16,379 bases of DNA from assembly GCA_028714615.1 (NCBI GenBank), contig JAQTMA010000081.1, forward strand, positions 1 to 16,379, given 5' to 3'. The translations under genes were made by a program, and so were the position numbers. This DNA comes from Anaerolineaceae bacterium. GTDB taxonomy: Bacteria > Chloroflexota > Anaerolineae > Anaerolineales > Anaerolineaceae. Positions 8,356-15,458 of the stretch are shown here, piece by piece. Every line of letters starts with the position of its first letter. Position 1 is the stretch's first letter. A model generated the notes under the pieces. That model was not told the origin of the DNA and did not search any database. It worked only from the letters and a program-made list of their open reading frames with translations.

Positions 8356-8383
8356 TTGACTTCTGTATGTGTCGCTTTATAAT
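8356..8383 (+). promoter_or_regulatory. Sigma-70 promoter of the nicotinamidase-like gene
   Basis: TTGACT (8356-8361), a 16-base spacer and TATAAT (8378-8383) form a near-perfect promoter. The predicted start near 8390 lies on top of an in-frame ATG at 8392, so that ATG cannot be the normal start; the SD-preceded ATG pair at 8443/8446 is favoured. Confidence 0.7.
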
Positions 8384-8433
8384 CCAGGTGAATGATTAAG
8401 GAATATTTGTTTGCCGGGTGCTGCTTCCCGACT

Positions 8434-8439
8434 AAGGAG
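8434..8439 (+). promoter_or_regulatory. Shine-Dalgarno of the nicotinamidase-like gene
   Basis: AAGGAG lies 3 bases before ATG 8443 and 6 bases before ATG 8446. The spacing favours 8446, the second of two adjacent ATG codons. Confidence 0.7.
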
Positions 8440-8445
8440 TCAATG

Positions 8446-9159
8446 ATGGTCGCGCAACCGTTAACCGATACAGCTCAAACATTCCTGGGTTATGTAGATG
8501 CCTGGCGACAACAATTACCCCGCCTTTCGATAGACCGCGCACAACCAGACGTGCGCCGCGGGGCTATCCTTTCAGTCGACGTCATCAATGGTTTTTGTAA
8601 TGAAGGACCGTTAGCCAGCCCACGGGTAGCGAACATCGTCAGACTGATTGCCCGGCTGATGAAATCCGCCTGGCGAAGGGGCACTCGCCAGATTGTGCTC
8701 ATCCAGGATACACACGAGCCCCACGCAGTTGAGTTCAACGATTGGACACCGCATTGCATCCGTGGATCGAGTGAATCTCAAACTGTCCCTGAAATAAGAG
8801 CGCTGCCTTTCTACCAAGAGCTGACGATTGTCTCGAAAAATTCCATCAGTTCGACACTGAATACAGAATTATCACACTGGATGGATCAATACGCGGAGCT
8901 CGAAGATTATATCGTGGTGGGCGACTGCACGGACCTATGCACTTACCAGTTGGCAATGTTCTTGAGACTAGACGCCAACGCGCGCCAAAAACAACGGCGG
9001 GTGATCGTCCCGGCTGATTGCGTCGATACGTATGATCTTTCAGTTGAAACCGCAGAACAAACCGGTCTGCTTGCCCACCCTGGGGAGCTATTCCACGCGA
9101 TTTTCCTCTACCACATGGCGGTAAATGGGATAGAGGTGGTCGCCTCGATTGAAGATTAA
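8446..9159 (+). CDS. pncA: Nicotinamidase-like cysteine hydrolase (isochorismatase superfamily)
   Basis: The 237-residue protein has the catalytic triad of the superfamily: D45 in S-V-D-V-I-N-G-F, K131 in V-S-K-N-S-I-S, and C165 in G-D-C-T-D-L-C-T-Y. It also shows the metal-site pattern of nicotinamidases, D88-T-H90 and W100-T-P-H103-C-I-R-G, which plain isochorismatases lack. The expected reaction is nicotinamide to nicotinate plus ammonia in the cytoplasm, the first step of Preiss-Handler NAD salvage. The next plus-strand gene at 11306 encodes the enzyme for the following step, which supports the call. The N-terminal 35 residues extend beyond E. coli-like enzymes. The start at 8446 rests on AAGGAG at 8434-8439 and on the promoter at 8356-8383; 8443 is the alternative. 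A related amidase of the same superfamily cannot be excluded. Confidence 0.8.
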   Translation: MVAQPLTDTAQTFLGYVDAWRQQLPRLSIDRAQPDVRRGAILSVDVINGFCNEGPLASPRVANIVRLIARLMKSAWRRGTRQIVLIQDTHEPHAVEFNDWTPHCIRGSSESQTVPEIRALPFYQELTIVSKNSISSTLNTELSHWMDQYAELEDYIVVGDCTDLCTYQLAMFLRLDANARQKQRRVIVPADCVDTYDLSVETAEQTGLLAHPGELFHAIFLYHMAVNGIEVVASIED

Positions 9160-9166
9160 GTCGGGA

Positions 9167-11101
9167 TTAAATATCGGTGGCTTCCTGGTCGGCTTCTGGA
9201 GACCGTTTCAGGCGCTTCGAGCGCTTTGCCAGATACATGGCTTTATCGGCCAGGCGCAAGGTTTTCCGTAAGGATTCGCCATTTCGAGCTGTTGCTGCTC
9301 CAAGCGACAGGGAGAGGGCGAGTTCTAATTCGCCCACGTGCAGGGTTCCCAGCATATTCTCAACGCGTTGGCAGGCGTGGTCGGCCACATGGGTATCCGA
9401 ATACGGTAATACCACCCCAAACTCATCACCCCCAATCCGGGCTACCATATCTTCAGACCGGCAGGCTTGTTTCAGAACTTCCGCTGCCCGGCGCAGTAAT
9501 GCATCCCCTGCCAGGTGACCGTACCGGTCATTGGTCGTCTTTAACCCGTCCACATCCGCGATGATCATGCTGATCGGGTATTGGCGGCTGCCTTCCAGCC
9601 GGTTCAACTCTTCCTCATAGTAGACCCGGTTGTAAAGCCCGGTGAGGATATCATGGGTGCTCAAATAACGCAGGCGCTCCTCAGCCCGGCGCTGTTCTGT
9701 GACATCGTGGAAACTCCAAACGCGACCCACACGTTTCTCCTCGATGCGTTGAGGGCGCGAATACCGTTCGAAAACCCTTCCGTCCTTCAACTCAAGCACA
9801 TCGAAGCTTTCAGCCTCCGGTTGGACGGCCAATTTGTTCATCAACCGGTAGAAAGCCGCCGGATTGGCCAATTGATCCAAGATGAAAGCCATCATTTGAT
9901 GATCATCTTCCGTTCGTAGGGTGTCCTCCGGGAGCCGCCACATCTCAGAAAACTTGCGGTTAAACAGGGTTGATTTTCCCTGTCCATTGACCACCAGGAT
10001 GCCATCTGCAGTTGCTTCAAACGTAGCCAAAAGCAGCGCATGGGATTTCTCAAGATCCTGTTCAGCTCGTCTCCGTTCGGAAATTTCATGCAGAACGAGA
10101 ATGCGGCCGGTCATATGGTGATGCCAATCATACAGCGGGGAGACGCGCAGGTCAAAGTAGCGCGGATCGTCGCCTTCCTCGAGTGTGATCTCCGTCCGGA
10201 CCATAGCCGGGTTCTGGAAATGTTCCCAAAGCTCTGGGTACCGCGCAAGAATGGTTACTACCTTCTGGCCGATCGCTTCGTGAGCTACCAATCCGAGGAA
10301 TCGCGCGCCAGCATAATTCACATCTACCAACCGGTCCTGGCTATCTACGACCAGAACACCATCCCCCATAACGTCGATCACGGCTGCCCGGGCTACGGGC
10401 ACCAGGTCAAACAACCAATAGCGAAATACGCCCAGAACCAGAAGTACACCCGATACTGCGAACAAAACCGGGGTTAAATCTACATCGGGAAGCGGGTTAA
10501 TACCAGAGATATATAACAGGTTACCAATCCACGGAAGCAAGATACCCACCAGAAGCGGAAGTACCTGCCGTGAATACCAACGCGAAGTGTGCGTGAGTGA
10601 TCGGATCAGCAGGAAACTGCCGAGCAGCAGCAAGGCATACGCATAGGTTGTAAAGACCCAGAACCAGGGGCCGTATGTTTTTACCAGATTAACAAATGCT
10701 CCACCACTCTCTAGATGGACCTGATTCCAGAGCAGGTGATGGTAAGGATTTGTCCAGTAAAAAAGGATGGTAGCGAAGGGGATTATCGTCAGTATAACCA
10801 GATTGGTTCGGGTAAGCCATCGCTCCAGGCCGGTGTATTCCAGGGTAAAAACGAGCCATAAAACCGGTACAGCCACGATCCCGACAAATTCAAACCCGGA
10901 AAAGATAATCTTAACGCCTAGATCGACACTGCAAACCGCAAGCATATAAAAAAAAGACCAGGATGCAATGGCCAACAACGTGGCTGCAAACGGCCTGGAT
11001 CCCGGAGTTGCCTGCCGCTGCCACAAGTGAATACCCAGGGCGCCCGATACTGCCGTAGACACCAACAATGGCAGGACATATGGGGTAAACACCCAATGCA
11101 T
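9167..11101 (-). CDS. Membrane diguanylate cyclase: 7TM-PAS-PAS-GGDEF
   Basis: The 644-residue protein starts with about seven hydrophobic helices (1-225) resembling the N-terminal 7TM sensor of some histidine kinases. Two PAS domains follow (about 236-345, with M-G-D-G-V-L-V-V-D, and about 354-472, with T-A-D-G-I-L-V-V-N), then a GGDEF domain from about 480. The domain has T-H-D-I-L-T-G-L-Y-N-R and an intact active site G-G-D-E-F (557-561). R-S-E-D (548-551) sits five residues upstream, as expected of the c-di-GMP inhibitory I-site. It should make c-di-GMP from two GTP in response to a membrane or PAS-sensed signal, with product feedback. There is no EAL or HD-GYP domain. GGAGGG a few bases upstream supports the ATG at 11101. 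The gene ends 7 bases from the nicotinamidase-like gene, tail to tail, and diverges from the phosphoribosyltransferase gene. Confidence 0.92.
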   Translation of the reverse strand: MHWVFTPYVLPLLVSTAVSGALGIHLWQRQATPGSRPFAATLLAIASWSFFYMLAVCSVDLGVKIIFSGFEFVGIVAVPVLWLVFTLEYTGLERWLTRTNLVILTIIPFATILFYWTNPYHHLLWNQVHLESGGAFVNLVKTYGPWFWVFTTYAYALLLLGSFLLIRSLTHTSRWYSRQVLPLLVGILLPWIGNLLYISGINPLPDVDLTPVLFAVSGVLLVLGVFRYWLFDLVPVARAAVIDVMGDGVLVVDSQDRLVDVNYAGARFLGLVAHEAIGQKVVTILARYPELWEHFQNPAMVRTEITLEEGDDPRYFDLRVSPLYDWHHHMTGRILVLHEISERRRAEQDLEKSHALLLATFEATADGILVVNGQGKSTLFNRKFSEMWRLPEDTLRTEDDHQMMAFILDQLANPAAFYRLMNKLAVQPEAESFDVLELKDGRVFERYSRPQRIEEKRVGRVWSFHDVTEQRRAEERLRYLSTHDILTGLYNRVYYEEELNRLEGSRQYPISMIIADVDGLKTTNDRYGHLAGDALLRRAAEVLKQACRSEDMVARIGGDEFGVVLPYSDTHVADHACQRVENMLGTLHVGELELALSLSLGAATARNGESLRKTLRLADKAMYLAKRSKRLKRSPEADQEATDI

Positions 11102-11164
11102 GCAGTTCCCTCCAAAAGGGATATTTCATTTGTATGCAGAATGATCTACAACCAAACTTAGCCA

Positions 11165-11193
11165 AGTGTACCTGAAAAGGGACAGAATTGCAA
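11165..11193 (-). promoter_or_regulatory. Candidate promoter of the diguanylate cyclase gene
   Basis: On the minus strand TTGCAA (11188-11193), a 17-base spacer and TACACT (11165-11170) match four of six bases in each box. The start would fall near 11158, about 57 bases before the coding start. It lies back to back with the promoter at 11227, with 33 bases between the two -35 boxes. Confidence 0.45.
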
Positions 11194-11226
11194 TCAAACC
11201 GCACCAATCCTTCATCACTTTATGGC

Positions 11227-11254
11227 TTGACATGCGCTCGAAACCGATTAGACT
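11227..11254 (+). promoter_or_regulatory. Candidate promoter of the nicotinate phosphoribosyltransferase gene
   Basis: A perfect -35 TTGACA (11227-11232) is followed by a 16-base spacer and TAGACT (11249-11254, four of six). Like the promoter at 8356, the -35 box sits in the string GGCTTGAC. The start would fall near 11261, giving a leader of about 45 bases. Confidence 0.55.
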
Positions 11255-11264
11255 CAAGGGTCTA
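11249..11264. promoter_or_regulatory. Inverted repeat over the -10 and start site, possible operator
   Basis: TAGAC (11249-11253) and GTCTA (11260-11264) form a perfect 5-base inverted repeat with a 6-base centre. It covers the proposed -10 box and start point, where a repressor would act. The arms are short, and I see no copy at the nicotinamidase-like gene, so this is a weak call. Confidence 0.25.
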
Positions 11265-11305
11265 GGAACCGGAGGGCAATATAAGGTTTCCCGGGGAGCA
11301 TAAGT

Positions 11306-12649
11306 ATGAGCATATTTGATAGCCGGCGATTAACCAACGATATCTTCAAACTCGATATCGAGCGGATGCGCCGTGGTTGGTATACCGATAAGTACTTTAG
11401 CAATATCGTAGACATGCTATCCGTCCTTTCTGCCCAAGGGTATTCGTATCAGGGGAATAGCCCCAAGCTTCCATCCGGAATTTCTTCGGAGGGCATTCCA
11501 GCAGGCGATTTGGAAGTAGAAATGCAGTGGTTTACCCGGCGACCCGGCACCACGATTGTTGTTGGCGTGGATAAAGCACTATCGATGCTGCGCCACTGCA
11601 CGGGATACTGGGAGGGCGACCAATTCATCGATACGCATGAGAAGCTGGAAGTTTGGGCCGTGCAGGACGGATCTTTAGTGCACAGCGATGGAGATCCTGA
11701 AACTGTGCAACCGGTGATGCGCGTCCACGGCCGTTACCGCGATTTTGCTATCCTTGAAACCCCAACCCTGGGGGTGCTTACTCGTTCCAGCCGGGTGGCT
11801 ACCAATGTATATGAAACGTTAATCTCTGCGCGGGGAAAACCGGTCATGTTTTTCCCCGCGCGGTTTGATCTACACGAAGTACAGGCCTCGGACGGCTATG
11901 CATACAGTATTGCCGTGCAACGCTTCAATATGGATTATGCAGGCCAGCTTATCCGGTTCGTCTCTACGGATGCCCAGGGTGACTGGTGGGGCGGAAATGG
12001 AGGCGGTACGGTCGCGCATGCCGCGATTGCCTGCTTTTTGGGAGATACTGCAGAAGCCATGTTGGCCTTCGCCAAGGTGATCCCACCGAACATCCCCCGC
12101 ATTGCTTTGGTTGATTTTAATAATCATAGCGTGAAAGATTCGCTCGAAACTTGCACTGCAATGTTCCGTCGCTATCGCGAGTTGGTCGAGGCCGGGGATG
12201 CGGCCGAAGCAAACCGTTACCGTTTGTACGGTGTACGCCTGGATACCAGTGCCAGTCTACGTGATGAAGCTGTTCCGCCGATAGGAGATGCAGACCTCGA
12301 CCTGGGAGTCAATCCCCGATTGGTGTTCCTGGTCCGCCAGGCTCTAGATAATGCCTGGCAGGCGTGGGACCTACCGGCATCCTGGCAGGAGCGAGCTCGC
12401 CAATACTGCAGCGATGTGAAAATTGTGGTTTCAGGTGGGTTCCGGCCGGAGAAGATCCAACGTTTCGAAAAGTTGGCCGTTCCCGTCGATATTTATGCTG
12501 TAGGGTCTGCCCTCTTCGATAATCATGGCCCAACCGTCACGGATTTCACAGCAGATGTTGTGCGAATCAAGGTGCATGGAGAATGGACCAACCTGGCCAA
12601 GGTAGGGCGACACGCTCAACACAATCCAGCGCTCGAGCAGATATGGTAA
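11306..12649 (+). CDS. pncB: Nicotinate phosphoribosyltransferase
   Basis: The 447-residue protein follows the NAPRTase layout. The N-terminus R-R-L-T-N-D-I-F-K-L-D matches the family opening (in which Y-K-x-x-M is common). H-G-R-Y-R-D-F-A-I-L-E-T-P-T-L-G-V-L-T-R-S-S is a conserved stretch. G-G-T-V-A-H238-A-A-I-A-C-F-L-G-D-T-A-E-A resembles the G-T-M-A-H-S region, and V-S-G-G-F-R-P-E-K-I with D-I-Y-A-V-G-S-A-L-F (from about 375) forms the phosphate-binding end of the barrel. It converts nicotinate and PRPP to nicotinate mononucleotide, the committed step of Preiss-Handler NAD salvage, using the product of the nicotinamidase-like gene at 8446. GGGGAG at 11293-11298, 7 bases before the ATG, supports the start. 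The alpha-glucan phosphorylase gene follows after 49 bases. Closely related amide-using enzymes are a less likely alternative. Confidence 0.88.
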   Translation: MSIFDSRRLTNDIFKLDIERMRRGWYTDKYFSNIVDMLSVLSAQGYSYQGNSPKLPSGISSEGIPAGDLEVEMQWFTRRPGTTIVVGVDKALSMLRHCTGYWEGDQFIDTHEKLEVWAVQDGSLVHSDGDPETVQPVMRVHGRYRDFAILETPTLGVLTRSSRVATNVYETLISARGKPVMFFPARFDLHEVQASDGYAYSIAVQRFNMDYAGQLIRFVSTDAQGDWWGGNGGGTVAHAAIACFLGDTAEAMLAFAKVIPPNIPRIALVDFNNHSVKDSLETCTAMFRRYRELVEAGDAAEANRYRLYGVRLDTSASLRDEAVPPIGDADLDLGVNPRLVFLVRQALDNAWQAWDLPASWQERARQYCSDVKIVVSGGFRPEKIQRFEKLAVPVDIYAVGSALFDNHGPTVTDFTADVVRIKVHGEWTNLAKVGRHAQHNPALEQIW

Positions 12650-12698
12650 GATAATAGAGAATAAACATCATTATTGTGTTAGAAAAGAAAAAACCATC

Positions 12699-14879
12699 AT
12701 GGAAAATATCATTAAAGAGCTCCCCAACCATTTCAGCCTACCGCGCAGAATCAACCGGTTAAGTGAACTTACCTATAACCTATGGTGGATTTGGAATCCG
12801 GATGCCCAGGCGCTTTTTGCGCAAATTGATAAGGCATTATGGGAGCGGGTTTACCATAACCCGGTGGTCTTTCTGCGGCAGGTGGAACGAGCCCGCTTGA
12901 ATGCGGTCACATTTGACCGCTACTTTCTCGAATACTACGACCGGGTCTTCCGCAATTTTGACCAGTACATGCAGTCACAGAATACATGGTTTAAACACAC
13001 GTACCCTGTCATAGCCAAGCAATACATTGCGTACTTTTCTTTTGAGTTCGGTTTGCACGAATCCTTACCGGTCTATGCCGGTGGACTGGGGATTCTGTCA
13101 GGCGACCACCTCAAAGAAGCCAGCGACCTGGGCTTGCCATTGGTGGCCGTCGGATTCCTGTATACACAGGGATATTTTTCCCAGAAGATTTCCGAAGACG
13201 GCTGGCAAGAGACCCGTAATATCTTTCTCAAGTTCGATGACCTGCCGCTCATTCCACTAACCCACCAGGATGGGTCTTCGGTATCCATCACCATCGAGCT
13301 TCCCGGACGGATCGTGACAGCCAGATTGTGGGAGGCGCAAGTCGGACGGGTACCCTTGATATTGCTGGATACGAATATCGATGTAAATGATCCCGCCGAC
13401 CGCCAGCTAACCGCGCGCTTGTATACGAGCGACATGGAGCTGCGCATTTCCCAGGAGATTTTGCTGGGAGTAGGCGGGGTACGCGCCTTACGCGAGCTGG
13501 GGTACGATCCGAGCGTCTGGCACATGAACGAGGGTCACTCGGCTTTTTTGACCCTGGAACGCGCCCGGGAGCTGGTCAAACAGGGTTGCACGTTCCTTCA
13601 AGCGCGCCAAAGTGTGAGCAACTCAAGCGTATTCACAACTCATACCCCCGTCCCTGCCGGGAACGATGAATTTCCACTATGGTTGGTGGACAAATATTTT
13701 GCCACGCTGTGGCCTGAACTGGGACTGACTCGCAATGAGTTTATCGATTTGGCCCGCTCGAAACCCGATTGGGGAGGGGAAACCTTTAGCATGCCGGTTC
13801 TGGCCTTACATCTGTCGGATTACCGCAACGCCGTTTCGGAGTTGCACGGCCAGGTTTCCCGCCGGATGTGGCATTTCTTATGGCCTGAGCGGCACGTTGA
13901 AGACGTCCCCATCACCCACATCACGAACGGCGTCCACACCGGCACCTGGCTGGCTCGCCGCATGCGTGTGCTTTTCGATCGTTACCTCGGTTCCGACTGG
14001 CTCGAGCATGTCGATGATCCGGGAATTTGGACCCAGATCGAGCACATCCCCGATGGCGATCTATGGCTCGTGCGACGGCATTTAAAACGCAAGCTCATCG
14101 CGTATACCCGTGAACGCGCACGCCTGCAGTGGCTAAGTGGGACGGTCCACCCGGTGCAGGTGGTCGCCGCCGGGGTTTTGTTGGACCCCTATTCTTTGAC
14201 GATTGGCTTCGCTCGCCGGTTTGCGACGTATAAACGGGCGGACTTGATCCTGCGCAATCCGGAGCGCTTATTGCGTATTTTAAACCAGCCCAACCGCCCG
14301 GTGCAGATCATCTTTTCAGGAAAATCCCATCCCGCCGATGAACCCGGCAAACTCCTCATCCAAGAGGTGTATCGCATGGTTAAAAACTCCAACAACGGCG
14401 GACGGATGGTCTTCCTGGAAGATTACGACATGAATGTCTCGCGCTACCTGGTGCAAGGCGTGGACGTCTGGCTCAATACCCCGCGCCGTCCGAATGAAGC
14501 CTCAGGCACCTCCGGAGAGAAAGCAGCATTAAATGGAGTATTGAACTTCTCGGTACTGGATGGGTGGTGGCGGGAAGGCTACAACGGGCATAACGGTTGG
14601 GCCATTGGCGACGATGTGGATATCAGTAACCCAAACCAGCAGGATGATGCCGATGCAGAAAGCTTATACGATACCTTGGAGAACGATATCATCCCACTGT
14701 ATTACACGAACCGTTCAGCCGACAACCTGCCGGGCGAATGGATCGCACGCATCAAAGAATCCATCAGGACCCTGGCGCCCCAGTTCAGCATGCGACGCAT
14801 GGTGAAAGAATACGTCAATACCTTGTATGTACCCGCGATCAATTCGCATGCAGAGGTCAAAACGGCTGAGGAGGTTTGA
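12699..14879 (+). CDS. glgP: Alpha-glucan phosphorylase (GT35, DUF3417 type)
   Basis: The 726-residue protein begins with a DUF3417 domain (P-R-R-I-N-R-L-S-E-L-T-Y-N-L-W-W-I-W, residues 15-32), typical of the short glucan phosphorylases. Core motifs follow: F-S-F-E-F-G-L-H-E-S-L-P-V-Y-A-G-G-L-G, N277-E-G-H-S-A-F-L, and near the C-terminus E-A-S-G-T-S-G-E-K608-A-A-L-N-G, where K608 should carry pyridoxal phosphate. It releases glucose-1-phosphate from glycogen or maltodextrin in the cytoplasm. The length is at the short end of the family but all core motifs are present. The 49-base gap to the phosphoribosyltransferase gene has no terminator, so readthrough is possible; GATAAT at 12650-12655 could be a -10 box but has no good -35. 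No strong Shine-Dalgarno precedes the ATG, only a purine run. Confidence 0.93.
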   Translation: MENIIKELPNHFSLPRRINRLSELTYNLWWIWNPDAQALFAQIDKALWERVYHNPVVFLRQVERARLNAVTFDRYFLEYYDRVFRNFDQYMQSQNTWFKHTYPVIAKQYIAYFSFEFGLHESLPVYAGGLGILSGDHLKEASDLGLPLVAVGFLYTQGYFSQKISEDGWQETRNIFLKFDDLPLIPLTHQDGSSVSITIELPGRIVTARLWEAQVGRVPLILLDTNIDVNDPADRQLTARLYTSDMELRISQEILLGVGGVRALRELGYDPSVWHMNEGHSAFLTLERARELVKQGCTFLQARQSVSNSSVFTTHTPVPAGNDEFPLWLVDKYFATLWPELGLTRNEFIDLARSKPDWGGETFSMPVLALHLSDYRNAVSELHGQVSRRMWHFLWPERHVEDVPITHITNGVHTGTWLARRMRVLFDRYLGSDWLEHVDDPGIWTQIEHIPDGDLWLVRRHLKRKLIAYTRERARLQWLSGTVHPVQVVAAGVLLDPYSLTIGFARRFATYKRADLILRNPERLLRILNQPNRPVQIIFSGKSHPADEPGKLLIQEVYRMVKNSNNGGRMVFLEDYDMNVSRYLVQGVDVWLNTPRRPNEASGTSGEKAALNGVLNFSVLDGWWREGYNGHNGWAIGDDVDISNPNQQDDADAESLYDTLENDIIPLYYTNRSADNLPGEWIARIKESIRTLAPQFSMRRMVKEYVNTLYVPAINSHAEVKTAEEV
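14868..14874 (+). promoter_or_regulatory. Shine-Dalgarno deciding a GTG start
   Basis: GAGGAGG lies inside the last codons of the phosphorylase gene, 7 bases before GTG 14882. The in-frame TTG at 14876 is only one base away from it and is therefore unlikely to be the start. Confidence 0.7.
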
Positions 14880-14881
14880 CC

Positions 14882-15409
14882 GTGAGTGCTTTTCTGGAGC
14901 CCGCTGCCTGGTTGGGTGCGTTGGCGATTTTTGCGCTGCGCGTCTCGGATATGTCACTGGATACAATCCGGGTCTTATTCGTCATGCGCGGTCGCAAATT
15001 GCTGGCCTGGGTGTTGGGTTTCTTCCAATCGATTATTTTTGTCGTTGCGATCAGTTCCGTGCTGACTCACCTGGGAAACCCCCTCAACGTCATCGGGTAC
15101 GCCGCCGGGTTTGCGACGGGCAATGTGGTCGGCATGATCATCGAAGAGAAGCTAGCCATTGGGCACGTGAAGATCAATATCGTATCCTCCCGGCGGGTGC
15201 ATGCCGTGATGGAAGCGCTGCGCGCCGGCGGCTTCGCGGTGACCGAGATTCCCGCGCGCGGGAAGGACGGTAGCGTCGGCCTGTTAAATGTAAGCGTACT
15301 CCGCCGCGACATCGACCGGGTAGAAATGATCGTGCGGGGTGCAGACACGGATGCGTTCATCACCACGGAAGACGTCCGCCCGCTTCGGCGCGGATTCTGG
15401 AGAGCGTAA
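14882..15409 (+). CDS. UPF0316 / DUF2179-type membrane protein
   Basis: The 175-residue protein (GTG start) has three hydrophobic helices (about 5-22, 38-60, 68-88) and then a soluble C-terminal domain with alternating strands and helices. [11 protein letters not shown] (21-31), [16 protein letters not shown] (75-90) and the end [11 protein letters not shown] match the UPF0316 family, with the DUF2179 domain at the C-terminus. The family has no established function that I know of; small-molecule sensing by the C-terminal domain is only a guess. The start lies 2 bases after the phosphorylase stop with a strong Shine-Dalgarno, so the two are translationally coupled. Confidence 0.85.
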   Translation: MSAFLEPAAWLGALAIFALRVSDMSLDTIRVLFVMRGRKLLAWVLGFFQSIIFVVAISSVLTHLGNPLNVIGYAAGFATGNVVGMIIEEKLAIGHVKINIVSSRRVHAVMEALRAGGFAVTEIPARGKDGSVGLLNVSVLRRDIDRVEMIVRGADTDAFITTEDVRPLRRGFWRA

Positions 15410-15412
15410 CGA

Positions 15413-15421
15413 TGGTATACT
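15413..15421 (+). promoter_or_regulatory. Possible extended -10 promoter for the GT2 gene
   Basis: TGG followed by TATACT (15416-15421) fits the extended -10 pattern TGnTATAAT with one mismatch. No good -35 is seen. The start would fall near 15428, about 31 bases before the proposed GTG start. Confidence 0.35.
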
Positions 15422-15458
15422 AGATCGTACCGATCCTGATCTCCCCTCCGAAACGACC

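Larger units (their letters stand above)
7842..8445. other. 604-base AT-rich divergent intergenic region
   Basis: This is the longest gene-free stretch. It holds two divergent promoters (minus strand 8200-8228, plus strand 8356-8383) separated by 127 bases with no feature I recognise. The part between 7842 and about 8193 would be transcribed as a long untranslated leader of the glycosyltransferase operon. Within it the minus strand carries a 22-codon ORF (8021-8089) with an SD-like AGGGGG 10 bases upstream, a short palindrome CCTGGTCAGG (8103-8112), and two copies of ATTGATC 12 bases apart near 7936-7955. No riboswitch class, tRNA or strong terminator is recognisable. Confidence 0.7.

Noticed and set aside
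8211..8399. 62-codon plus-strand ORF before the nicotinamidase-like gene
   Set aside because: It overlaps both divergent promoters, has no ribosome binding site, and its translation resembles no protein family.
12650..12698. GATAAT as a promoter for the alpha-glucan phosphorylase gene
   Set aside because: No -35-like sequence lies at a suitable distance, so it is mentioned only in the gene entry.
14827..15273. 148-codon plus-strand ORF across the phosphorylase/UPF0316 junction
   Set aside because: It is out of frame with both recognised genes; the UPF0316 frame has family motifs and a strong Shine-Dalgarno.
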